Shown here in pieces: positions 33,694 through 43,736 of a DNA stretch of 64,000 bases (its first letter is position 1; each line of letters starts with the position of its first letter). The notes below the pieces were generated by a model that was given only the letters and a program-made list of their open reading frames with translations, was not told where the DNA came from and did no database searches. Source of the stretch: Arachis hypogaea (Eukaryota; Streptophyta; Magnoliopsida; Fabales; Fabaceae); contig NC_092038.1 of NCBI RefSeq assembly GCF_003086295.3, forward strand, positions 104,377,837 to 104,441,836, given 5' to 3'. A program made the translations under genes and the position numbers.

Positions 33694-34385
33694 TGATGAC
33701 AAGTCATCATATACCCATTTTTCAAGCTAATTTCACTTGTTTTGTTAGCATTTATGCACTTTCTTGCATCCTAAGTAAGTGATTTGGAGTGAAAATGCAT
33801 AACATCTCTAAATCAAGCAACCACCATGAAATTAATGTTAAATCATGAGGTTTAAGCTAATTTAAATTGAATTTTAATTGATTTATAAGCCTCTTGAATT
33901 TAGTGATACTTGGAGTGGTTGTTTTGGTTTATTATAGGTGAAGAAAAGAAAAGAAAAGGAAAAGCGTGGCCTAAGAAGTGTAGCCCAAGGAAAGGAAAGT
34001 GTGGTCAAAGCAAGAGGAAGTGTGCCGCATGCAATGGGGGAGGCAAACATTGCCCTCCACAAGGGCACACTGCCCTCTAGGAGGGCAACATAAGGGAACC
34101 AAGCAAGGAAGGCAACTCTGCCCTGCCCACTACAAGGGCAGAGCACAAAATTGTGCCTTGGAACCAAGAAGAAGAGAACCTTGCCCTGCCCTCCACAAGG
34201 GCAGTATCGGGCTCACCAAGGAAGAAAATCAAAGGAAAAATGTCACCCATGCATGCCACAAGAATCGAACACGGAACAAGGAAGAAGCAAGGAACTAAGG
34301 TTGAGTGCCGTGCCAAGAAACCAAGGAAATTAATTGAGCGTGTGTTCCAGCCGTGTTTCGAACACGGGACATCAAAGTGGAAACA

Positions 34386-34765
34386 CTGCCCTGCCCTCCG
34401 CGAGGGCAGGGCAGCATTTTGTTGGTGCATGGATCTGGCGCACCAAGAGACATTTCTGGCGCACCAAATCACTCTCCTGGCAGCACCAGCGCGCATCACA
34501 GCTCAATCCTGGCAGCACCATATTTTTCTGCCCTGCCCTCCGCGAGGGCAGGGCAGCATCCTATGCACCAAGGCAATTTCTGGCGCACCAATTCTTGATT
34601 CTGGCAGCACCAACAGCGCACCAAGGCAATTTCTGGCGCACCAACTTTTCCTGCCCTGCCCTTGGCGCGGGCAGGGCAGCATTCTGCGCACCAAGGCTGC
34701 ACCACGCCGCACCAACAACGCACCAAACTCCAAATCCTGCCCTGCCCTCCGCAAGGGCAGGGCAG
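34386..34765. repeat. GC-rich hairpins in LTR-D
   Basis: Four 29-base units at 34386-34414, 34528-34556, 34651-34679 and 34737-34765. The first two have a perfect 13-bp stem (CTGCCCTGCCCTC) and a 3-base loop. Simpler versions lie at about 34052, 34070, 34108 and 34182. Between them, TCTGGCGCACCAA recurs several times. Confidence 0.9.
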
Positions 34766-34878
34766 CCTCCTGGGAGCAACTTCTCATGGGCCGAAAATTC
34801 AAATTAAATCCCCATTTTAATTCATTTCTTCACCAAATCAAAGCCCATCCAAATCCCAAAATCCAAGAATAGAAAGTG

Positions 34879-34886
34879 TATAAATA
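34879..34886 (+). promoter_or_regulatory. TATA box of LTR-D
   Basis: TATAAATA followed by GGAGC, about 110 bases after the hairpin cluster, the same arrangement as in LTR-C and LTR-C'. Confidence 0.5.
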
Positions 34887-35768
34887 GGAGCTAGTTTGAT
34901 GTAATTAGGACCTTTTTGACTTACCTTTGGCTTAGCTTTTGAATTTGGCACTTTCTTTGAGCTTTGAATTTCTTGTAATTGTTCTTGAGAGACTTGACCG
35001 AGAGTTCTGAGGATTAAGGGAGAATTGATTGATCTCCTTCCTCGTGTTTTCTCGGGCAATTCCACTCTTATTTTTCTGAGTTTTGGGTGTGTGAAATTGA
35101 GGAAATTCTGTCTCATTCCCATCTAATTCTTTAAATCTTTTATGCACATTGATTTCATTTTCTGTTCCTTACTGCTTCTTCTTAAATTTTCTGTCAATTG
35201 CTTTGATAACTCGGATCTGGAAGAATTGAGTTTTAGCTCTGCTACCTAAGCTCTTGGTCCTGAGATCACATTTACTTAGTTCTTCTGTGACCTCTGCTGC
35301 ATTTTTCCTTTTGTTTGAATTCTCATTGCTTCTGATTCAATTTCTGCTCTCTTAATTGTTGCAATTTACTTTCTCTTTGTTTAGATTCTGCAATCCCAGT
35401 CCTCAAATCCCTTTTACCTTCAAGCAATTTACATTTCTTGTCATTTAAGTTACTGCAATTTACATTTCTTGCACTTTAAGTTTCAGTCATTTAATTTCTT
35501 GTTCTTTAAGATTCAGTCTATTTTACTTTCCTGTTCTTTAATTTACTGCAATTTCCCTTCTCCCTTTACATTTCAAGAAATTTAGCTTCCGTTAAATACA
35601 ACCCACTCAACCAAAACTTGATTCGCTTGACTAAATCAACCACTAAACTAAAATTGCTCAATCCTTCAATCCCTGTGGGATCGACCTCACTCATGTGAGT
35701 TATTATTACTTGATGCGACCCGGTACACTTGCCGGTGAGTTTTGTGTTGGATCGTTTTCCACACATCA

Positions 35769-36893
35769 ACACTTACCTTTGTCACTAACGTTGGGGTGAA
35801 CCACCAAGAGCCACCATGAGCAACGTTAACTCCCACGTTAACTTGTTAACGTGGAAGCTAACGTGGATAAAGAGATGATGAGCCAATGTTAGTGACACTC
35901 ACCTTTGTCACTAACGTTGGAGATGGCCAGCATGACTACGTTAGAAGCCACGTTAACTTAGTTAACATGGACTCTAACGTAAGGAGAAGGGGTGACTCAC
36001 CACGTTATTGGGAAACGTAAGTCCCAATAACGTATGCGAAGGGCCAAGAGGCAACGTTAGTGGTCACATTAGTGCCACTAACGTTGAAGTCAACGTGATC
36101 ATATTTGGGTTAGGAACGTTAGTGAAAAAGGTGATTGTCACTAACGTTCTCGAACCCACACTTTCACTTAACGTTGACACCACTACGTCCTGAGCCAAAG
36201 TCCCTGCCTACTTCACATTTTCTCTCTGCAAGCGAAGCTAAGCCCAATAATGAGGATAACTGCTTCAAACTCAAGATCCAGAGGCCATACCAAGACTTAA
36301 AGAGCCAACTAGAAGATCAGAAGAGTAGTATATATAGGAGTAGCTTTGAATTAGATTGGGGGTTGGTTTTTTTTTTGGAGTTTTGGAAACTTTAGGAGCC
36401 TTGGGCATAGAACTACTCTCGATTTTTACTTTCTCTGCAACTTCTAGTTTTACTTTCATGATGTATTCTCCATCTTTGTTTTCATTTTCCAGAGCTATGA
36501 ACAACTAAACCCCTTTCATTGGGTTAGGGAGCTCTGCTGCAATTTGATGGATCAATATTAGTTTTCATTCTTCTTCTTCTATCTTTTCTCTTGATTTTAC
36601 TAGAAATCTTTCAATCTTCATCCAATTGGGTAGTTATCTTGGAAAAGAAACTATTCATACTTGGATCTCTTCGGAACCTTGGAAGAGGAATGAAGAGATC
36701 ATGCTAGAAATGCTTTCTCATGCTGGACCAAATTGGGTTTGGATGGATATGTGATATAATCCTACCAATACTTGATTTGGGAATGCATGTGGTATAATCA
36801 GTGACCATACTTAATCTCTTCTCATGAGCATTGACAAAGGAATTGGCTATTGATCAAGATTTGAGAGATTGGATTACCAAGGAATTGGAATTT
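35769..36893 (+). mobile_element. LTR-C copy, right fragment (runs into gap)
   Basis: Resumes the LTR-C broken at 33693. It includes the rest of the inverted-repeat array (to about 36180), TATATATA near 36330, and the CTAAACCCCTTTCATTGGG block at 36506. The last roughly 400 bases of the LTR are lost in the N run. Confidence 0.82.
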
Positions 36894-37893
36894 NNNNNNN
36901 NNNNNNNNNNNNNNNNNNNNNNNNNNNNNNNNNNNNNNNNNNNNNNNNNNNNNNNNNNNNNNNNNNNNNNNNNNNNNNNNNNNNNNNNNNNNNNNNNNNN
37001 NNNNNNNNNNNNNNNNNNNNNNNNNNNNNNNNNNNNNNNNNNNNNNNNNNNNNNNNNNNNNNNNNNNNNNNNNNNNNNNNNNNNNNNNNNNNNNNNNNNN
37101 NNNNNNNNNNNNNNNNNNNNNNNNNNNNNNNNNNNNNNNNNNNNNNNNNNNNNNNNNNNNNNNNNNNNNNNNNNNNNNNNNNNNNNNNNNNNNNNNNNNN
37201 NNNNNNNNNNNNNNNNNNNNNNNNNNNNNNNNNNNNNNNNNNNNNNNNNNNNNNNNNNNNNNNNNNNNNNNNNNNNNNNNNNNNNNNNNNNNNNNNNNNN
37301 NNNNNNNNNNNNNNNNNNNNNNNNNNNNNNNNNNNNNNNNNNNNNNNNNNNNNNNNNNNNNNNNNNNNNNNNNNNNNNNNNNNNNNNNNNNNNNNNNNNN
37401 NNNNNNNNNNNNNNNNNNNNNNNNNNNNNNNNNNNNNNNNNNNNNNNNNNNNNNNNNNNNNNNNNNNNNNNNNNNNNNNNNNNNNNNNNNNNNNNNNNNN
37501 NNNNNNNNNNNNNNNNNNNNNNNNNNNNNNNNNNNNNNNNNNNNNNNNNNNNNNNNNNNNNNNNNNNNNNNNNNNNNNNNNNNNNNNNNNNNNNNNNNNN
37601 NNNNNNNNNNNNNNNNNNNNNNNNNNNNNNNNNNNNNNNNNNNNNNNNNNNNNNNNNNNNNNNNNNNNNNNNNNNNNNNNNNNNNNNNNNNNNNNNNNNN
37701 NNNNNNNNNNNNNNNNNNNNNNNNNNNNNNNNNNNNNNNNNNNNNNNNNNNNNNNNNNNNNNNNNNNNNNNNNNNNNNNNNNNNNNNNNNNNNNNNNNNN
37801 NNNNNNNNNNNNNNNNNNNNNNNNNNNNNNNNNNNNNNNNNNNNNNNNNNNNNNNNNNNNNNNNNNNNNNNNNNNNNNNNNNNNNNNNNNNNN
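36894..37893. other. Assembly gap, exactly 1000 N
   Basis: A run of exactly 1000 N suggests a placeholder of unknown true size. It hides the end of the LTR-C copy, the 5' LTR, PBS and gag start of Tat-2, and whatever lies between. Confidence 0.98.
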
Positions 37894-38830
37894 AAACAAC
37901 AGAATGCCCAAGAACATCCAACAAAGAACGAAACCGAGAAAAGCTCGGAAATTCTAGAAGCAGTCCGGGCACAACAAAACCGACTAAAACAACTCGAAGA
38001 GGACATAAAGAAGCAAAAAGAAACTGAACAAAATCTGAGAAGGGAAGCTCGCAAGCGCAGAGAATTAGAAGAAAAACTGCGGAAAATAGAGGCCAACCTG
38101 AAAGATCGGTCAGACCGCGGCCCCACCCCCGAAAGCAACCATGATCCCTTCACGCAAGAGATCATGAAGGAGAAGGTACCGCGAAGCTTTAAACCACCCG
38201 ATATGGATCTCTACGACGGCACCACCGACCCAAGTCACCACCTCAGCAACTTCAGAAGCAGAATGTACCTAGTCGACGCCTCCGACGCGATTCGGTGCAA
38301 AGCCTTCCCCACCACTCTCACCAAATCAGCCATGAAGTGGTTCGACAACCTGCCACCTAGATCAATCACCAGCTTCGAAGACCTAACCAAAAAATTCCTA
38401 ACAAGATTCTCCATTCAAAAGGACAAGGCAAAACATGCCCCAGTCTACTCGGGATCAAACAAGGTAACCAAGAAACTCTCCGAGAGTACATGGAGCGATT
38501 CAACAAAAGCCTGCCTGGACATACAACACTTGCCCACTGAAGCAGCCATCATGGGACTAGCAAACGGCCTAAAAGAGGGACCGTTTAGCCAATCCCTATC
38601 CAAATGATACCCGACCTCCCTATACGAGGTGCAGGAACGGGCAGAAAAATATATCAACATGGAGGAAACCTCCCAGCTAAGAGACTCTTCTAGGAAGGAA
38701 TCAACCTACCCGTTCCGAGATCGAGATCGGGAACAGAAGAAGAAAGAAGAATCCAACTCGGACAAGCCACGGAAGTATCATAGCTACACTCCCCTCCAAG
38801 TTTCCCTGGTAGACGTCTACAGAGAAGTAT
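37894..38830 (+). pseudogene. Tat-2 gag, broken
   Basis: Open in frame from the gap edge: a coiled coil (ILEAVRAQQNRLKQLEED) then the gag domain. A C is lost at about 38440 and an A gained at about 38505, so some 21 residues are read in the wrong frame before it recovers at KACLDIQHLP. A TGA at 38605-38607 replaces CGA (Arg). The frame reopens (VQERAEKYINMEE) and is lost again around 38840-38870, before the zinc knuckle, which is read in the pol frame. Gag from this copy could not be full length. Confidence 0.82.
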
Positions 38831-41800
38831 GCCACACCGAAAAATCCCACCCCCGACCTCTAAACACAAGAGAGCAGGGAGAGATCGGTCCGAATACTGT
38901 GAATACCACAAGCTCTACGGTCATTCTACTAACGACTGCCACGACCTAAAAAATGTTATAGAAAAGCTAGCCAGAGAAGGAAAACTCGACAGATACATAG
39001 CAGAGAAGGGAGAAGAGACCAAAAAGAGAAGGAGGGGAGATAACAAAGATCGGGCTGAGCAAACCCCGCGAACCCCTGAAAGGCACGTTCACATGATAAA
39101 TGGAGGTTTTGCAGGCGGAGGAACATCCAGATCCTCGCGAAAAAGACACCTCAAAGACGTCTATCATGTCCGAGAAGACAGCCCCCTGCCCGAATTACCT
39201 ACTATCTCGTTTACCCGAGAAGATGCTCAAGGGGTAATACCCGGGCACGACGATCCAATGGTAATCACCATCATCCTAGCAAACGCCAACCTACATCGAA
39301 CCCTGGTTGACCAGGGAAGCTCAGCAGATATCCTGTTCAAAACAGCCTTCGACAAACTCGGACTTGAAGAAAAAGAGCTAAAGGCCTATCCCACCGACTT
39401 ATTTGGACTAGGGGACACCCCGATCCATCCCTTAGGATACATCTCGCTACATACTACCTTTGGAAGAGGCGAACAATCTAGAACATTAAGCATCGACTAC
39501 ATTATAGTCGACGTCACTTCAGCATACAATGCCCTCATTGGGCGACCAACCCTAAACAGACTAGCAGCTATAGTCTCAACCCCACACCTCTGTATGAAGT
39601 TCCCTACCACAAAGGGAATCGCTACCCTAAAAGGCGACCAAAAACTAGCACGGCGATGCTACAACGAAAGCCTGAGCCTAAAAGGGAAAGAGGTCAATAC
39701 AATAGAACTCGGACGAGTTCAAACCCGAGAAGACCTCCGGCCACAACCAGAGGGAGAAACCGAAAAAATCCAAATCGGGAACACACCTGAAAAAATAACA
39801 AACGTAGGAGCGAACCTCGAAGCAGGCCTAAAGGAGGAACTCATAACCCTCTTAAAAGAGAATTCCGACCTCTTCGCCTGGAAAGCCTCCGACAAGCCAG
39901 GCATAAGCCCCGACCTGATGTGCCATAAGCTATCAGTATACCCGGGGTCCAGACCTGTCCAACAAAAATGCCGGAAACTCGGGCCTGAGCGCATGCAAGC
40001 AATAGAAGAACAAGTACAAGCATTACTAGATGCAGGGTTCATTCGAGAAGTAAAATACCCCCTATGGCTCGCAAACGTGGTCCTGGTAAAAAAGCCCAAC
40101 GGAAAATGGAGGATGTGCGTCGATTACACGGATCTCAACAAAGCCTGCCCCAAGGACCCATATCCACTACCAAACATCGACGCCTTAGTAGACGCAGCCT
40201 CAGGCTATAGATATCTCTCCTTCATGGACGCATACTCGGGATACAATCAAATCCCGATGTACGGACCCGACCAAGAAAAGACCTCGTTCATAACCCCAAG
40301 GGCAAACTACTGCTACGTAGTAATGCCCTTCGGGCTGAAGAACACAGGGGCAACCTACCAGAGGCTAATGAACAAAGTGTTCTCAGAGCACATCGGACTA
40401 CAACTAGAGGTGTACGTCGACGACATGCTGGTAAAGACACAAGAAGACGGAAACTTGCTGACCGACCTCACCAGTGTCTTCGGCACCCTCAGAAAACACA
40501 ACATGAGACTCAACCCGACAAAGTGCACCTTCGCCGCAGAAGCCGGAAAATTCTTAGGCTTCATGTTGACTCAAAGGGGCATCGAAGCAAACCCGGACAA
40601 ATGCCAAGCGATACTCAATATGAAAAGCCCGACCTGTGTCAAAGAAGTACAACAGCTGAATGGAAGGCTGGCCGCCCTACCAAGATTTTTGGCAGGATCA
40701 GCGATAAAATCACTACCTCTCTACTCACTCCTAAAGAAAGGGAAACCCTTCTCATGGACCCCGGAGTGCGAAAAAGCCTTTCAAGAATTCAAGGAATTCC
40801 TCGGACAGCCACCAATCCTAACCCGACCTTTAAAAGGGGAAGAGCTCGTATTATACCTCTCGGTCGGACATCGGGCAGTCGCTTCAGCATTAATACGGGA
40901 AAATGACCAAGGACAACACCCCGTATACTTTGTGAGCAAGGCACTGCAAGGGGCCGAATTAAACTATCAGAAAATAGAAAAATTCGCCTACGCCCTAATA
41001 TTCACAGCTCGAAGGCTCCGTCCCTACTTTCAAGCCCACACCATCAAAGTCCGGACAAACCAACCCATGAGACACATCCTGCAAAAAACAGACCTGGCAG
41101 GACGAATACTACAATGGGCGGTGGAACTGTCCGAGTTCGACCTCCACTATGAAGCCCGGACTGCCATAAAATCTCAGTACCTAGCCGACTTCATCGCAGA
41201 ATATACTGAGACCCCTGGAACCCCACTCTCGTGGAATCTGTATGTCGACGGGTCCTCAAACAAAACAGGAAGCGGAGCCGGGGTTATACTCGAAAGCGAC
41301 CAAGGAACACGGATAGAACTATCCCTAAAATTCGAGTTCCAGGCCTCGAACAACCAAGCCGAATACGAGGCCCTACTAGCAGGTCTAAAGCTAGCCGAAG
41401 AGGTCGGAGCCCAGAGAATCACGATCTTCAGCGACTCCCAGGTCGTCACATCTCAAGTAAATGGAAGCTACCAGGCCAAAGACCCAACTATGAAAAAATA
41501 CCTGGATCAAACACAGGCACAATTACGCCACTTTTCAGAAATACAAATCCAGCACATACCTCGGGAACAAAACGCCCGGGCAGACGCCCTCTCAAAGCTC
41601 GCCAGCACCAAGCCCGGAGGCAACAACAGAAGTCTCCTCCAGGAAACTTTACAATCCCCCTCCGTGCTAAGAGAGGAAGAAACGCTGAATATATCCAACC
41701 AACAGCAAGGATGGATGACCCCCATACTCAGCTACCTGAAGTCGGGAACTCTTCCCGCCGAAAGAAAGGAAGCTAAAAGACTCACGAAAGATGCCCAAAA

Positions 41801-42932
41801 TTATACACTAATTCACGGCGTATTCACAAATCCCCTCCTTCGGTGCGTCCCGACCGCAGAAACAAAGAACGTCCTCGAAAAAGTCCACGGAGGCATGTGT
41901 GGGAACCATCTCGGAGCTCGGGCATTATCTAAAAAGGTAGTCCGAGCCGGCTTCTACTGGCCGACCTTGCAGAAAGACGCAACGGAATTTGTGAAAATAT
42001 GCCCCCCCTGCCAAAAACACACCAATTTCCACAAGGCACCACCAGAAGACCTTATCAGCATCACCGCACCATGGCCCTTCGCAAAATGGGGACTTGACCT
42101 ACTTGGCCCGTTCCCACAAGGACCGGGGCAAGTCAAATACCTCATAGTAGGGGTCGACTACTTTACAAAGTGGATCGAAGCTGAGCCCTTAGCCACCATT
42201 ACGGCTCAAAAAAGCCGCAAATTCCTATACAAAAACATTGTCACAAGGTTCGGAGTCCCCTATTCCATCACAACAGACAATGGAACACAGTTCACGGACA
42301 CAAGTTTTCAGAACTTGGTGGCCGAACTAAAAATCAAACAGCAATTCACATCAGTCGAACACCCACAAGCCAATGGACAAGCAGAAGCTGCAAATAAAGT
42401 CATCTTGGCCGGGTTAAAACGAAGACTCCAGGAGGCCAAAGGGGCATGGGCCGAGGAACTCCCCCAGGTACTATGGGCATATCGGACAACCCCACACTCT
42501 ACAATGGGAGAATCCCCATTCCGACTAGCTTACGGGATGGAGGCAATGATTCCTATCGAAATAGATGAAGGGTCGCCCAGAGTCATCTTCTACAACGAAG
42601 GAGGCAACCCACAGGCACAAAGGGAAGAACTCGACCTCCTCCCCGAGGTCCGAGAAAGAGCCCGAATCCGAGAAGAAGCCTTAAAACGGCGAACGGCCCT
42701 CAGATACAATCAAAAGGTAATAAAGCGAAGTTTCTCCATTCACGACCTGATTCTAATCCGAAATGACATCGGAACACAAAAGTCGGGAGAAGGAAAGCTA
42801 GCCGCGAATTGGAAAGGGCCCTACAAGGTAACAGAAGTCTTAGGGACGGGCTATTACAAAGTATCCGACCTAGAAGGCAATGAGCTGCCCAGGGCCTGGC
42901 ACGCCTGTAATCTAAGACGGTACTACAGCTAG
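38829..42932 (+). CDS. Tat-2 pol: zinc knuckle, protease, RT, two RNase H, integrase (1367 codons)
   Basis: The longest intact frame in the window. Zinc knuckle CEYHKLYGHSTNDC at residues 24-37 (C-x2-H-x4-H-x4-C). Protease VDQGSS with Asp 161, then ALIGRPTL. RT with YVDD at 529-532. First, Ty3-type RNase H about 650-780; second, archaeal-type RNase H from LYVDGSS (Asp 807) to ARADALSKLAS. Integrase zinc region ending CPPC at 1058-1061 and catalytic Asp 1090, Asp 1150, Glu 1186, a DD35E spacing. The C-terminus is WHACNLRRYYS. The ATG used here lies at a gag frameshift, so it is probably not the true start; pol is normally made from the gag frame. Five residues near 1000 present in Tat-1 (YRRGF region) are missing. 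Confidence 0.9.
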   Translation: MPHRKIPPPTSKHKRAGRDRSEYCEYHKLYGHSTNDCHDLKNVIEKLAREGKLDRYIAEKGEETKKRRRGDNKDRAEQTPRTPERHVHMINGGFAGGGTSRSSRKRHLKDVYHVREDSPLPELPTISFTREDAQGVIPGHDDPMVITIILANANLHRTLVDQGSSADILFKTAFDKLGLEEKELKAYPTDLFGLGDTPIHPLGYISLHTTFGRGEQSRTLSIDYIIVDVTSAYNALIGRPTLNRLAAIVSTPHLCMKFPTTKGIATLKGDQKLARRCYNESLSLKGKEVNTIELGRVQTREDLRPQPEGETEKIQIGNTPEKITNVGANLEAGLKEELITLLKENSDLFAWKASDKPGISPDLMCHKLSVYPGSRPVQQKCRKLGPERMQAIEEQVQALLDAGFIREVKYPLWLANVVLVKKPNGKWRMCVDYTDLNKACPKDPYPLPNIDALVDAASGYRYLSFMDAYSGYNQIPMYGPDQEKTSFITPRANYCYVVMPFGLKNTGATYQRLMNKVFSEHIGLQLEVYVDDMLVKTQEDGNLLTDLTSVFGTLRKHNMRLNPTKCTFAAEAGKFLGFMLTQRGIEANPDKCQAILNMKSPTCVKEVQQLNGRLAALPRFLAGSAIKSLPLYSLLKKGKPFSWTPECEKAFQEFKEFLGQPPILTRPLKGEELVLYLSVGHRAVASALIRENDQGQHPVYFVSKALQGAELNYQKIEKFAYALIFTARRLRPYFQAHTIKVRTNQPMRHILQKTDLAGRILQWAVELSEFDLHYEARTAIKSQYLADFIAEYTETPGTPLSWNLYVDGSSNKTGSGAGVILESDQGTRIELSLKFEFQASNNQAEYEALLAGLKLAEEVGAQRITIFSDSQVVTSQVNGSYQAKDPTMKKYLDQTQAQLRHFSEIQIQHIPREQNARADALSKLASTKPGGNNRSLLQETLQSPSVLREEETLNISNQQQGWMTPILSYLKSGTLPAERKEAKRLTKDAQNYTLIHGVFTNPLLRCVPTAETKNVLEKVHGGMCGNHLGARALSKKVVRAGFYWPTLQKDATEFVKICPPCQKHTNFHKAPPEDLISITAPWPFAKWGLDLLGPFPQGPGQVKYLIVGVDYFTKWIEAEPLATITAQKSRKFLYKNIVTRFGVPYSITTDNGTQFTDTSFQNLVAELKIKQQFTSVEHPQANGQAEAANKVILAGLKRRLQEAKGAWAEELPQVLWAYRTTPHSTMGESPFRLAYGMEAMIPIEIDEGSPRVIFYNEGGNPQAQREELDLLPEVRERARIREEALKRRTALRYNQKVIKRSFSIHDLILIRNDIGTQKSGEGKLAANWKGPYKVTEVLGTGYYKVSDLEGNELPRAWHACNLRRYYS

Positions 42933-43736
42933 AAAAAACTTAACCCAAGGTGTACTCTTTTTCCCTACAAGGGTTTTTTAATGAGACACCCGGTTAAGTA
43001 AGACACCCGACCTAGTCAAGGGTAAACATTCTGTAAATATTCCCTCTTTTAATACTAATCAAAATTTTCTATTTTTTCCTCATGATGAAACAAATCTTAG
43101 AAAAGTACCCCGCCAAGGCGCATTAATTTATGCTCGGCAAAACGCGAAAAATCATTTGCCAAAAGGCCACACAAGGTCGGCAAAGATAAAGCGACGAGGT
43201 TCAAATTAATGTGAGAAGTTATAAAGTAACTCTGAAAAGGCTCAAAAAGCCAAATAAAAAGAGATTACAAAAATAACTTAAAAGGACCAACCAACGACAA
43301 AGTCGGACCCAACGAAAACGAGGTACTCAAGCACCCGAGGTCCGAGAAAAACTCGGACCCAAGAAAGAAGCCTTAAAACGGCGAGAACCAAGATTTCGAA
43401 AAATGCTTACTAAAAAGTTGCTTTACAAAAGCAACTAAAAAGTACAAGCGAAAGAACGAAATCAAAGGGAGTTTCGACAAACGCTAGCTAAAAAGTTGTT
43501 ATCCGAAAACAACTAAAAAGCACAAAAGCGGAAACAAAAGGTCAAAACGCTAGCTAAAAAGTTGTTATCCGAAAACAACTAAAAAGCACAAAAGCGGAAA
43601 CAAAAGGTCAAAACGCGAACAAAAACACCGCATAATAAAGTTACCACAAGTAGCTAAATAAAGCAAAAGGTGTCCAAAAGCGTTCACAGAAACCATCCAA
43701 CAAAAAACCCACAGGCCGGGCAAACCACTAAAAAGA
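42933..43736 (+). other. Tat-2 spacer between pol and antisense gene
   Basis: No gene. Homologous to 21693-22462. It includes GCTCGGCAAAACGC and GGTCGGCAAAGATAAAGCGACGAGG blocks conserved in all Tat copies here, and a tandem duplication at 43481-43612. Confidence 0.6.
43481..43612. repeat. Perfect tandem repeat, 2 x 66 bp
   Basis: Unit 1 at 43481-43546 and unit 2 at 43547-43612 are identical by eye. Each contains an inverted GTTGTT...AACAAC word. Tat-1 has one unit at the matching place, so the duplication arose after the two copies separated. Confidence 0.9.

Larger units (their letters stand above)
33694..35768 (+). mobile_element. Solo LTR-D (2075 bp)
   Basis: Starts TGATGACAAG, ends CACACATCA, flanked by perfect ACACT duplications (33689-33693 and 35769-35773), with no internal region. 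It contains eight inverted repeats built on CTGCCC/GGGCAG between 34050 and 34766, a TATA box at 34879-34886 and the U5 block at 35675-35738. The overlapping ORFs on both strands around 34150-34870 are produced by the GC-rich repeats. Confidence 0.9.

Noticed and set aside
34151..34872. Several overlapping ORFs on both strands in LTR-D
   Set aside because: They are caused by GC-rich hairpins with few stop codons inside a solo LTR; no protein family is recognisable.
36822..38165. Very long open frames on both strands across 36822-38165
   Set aside because: They exist only because the 1000 N are read as unknown residues. Only the gag frame right of 37894 has support.
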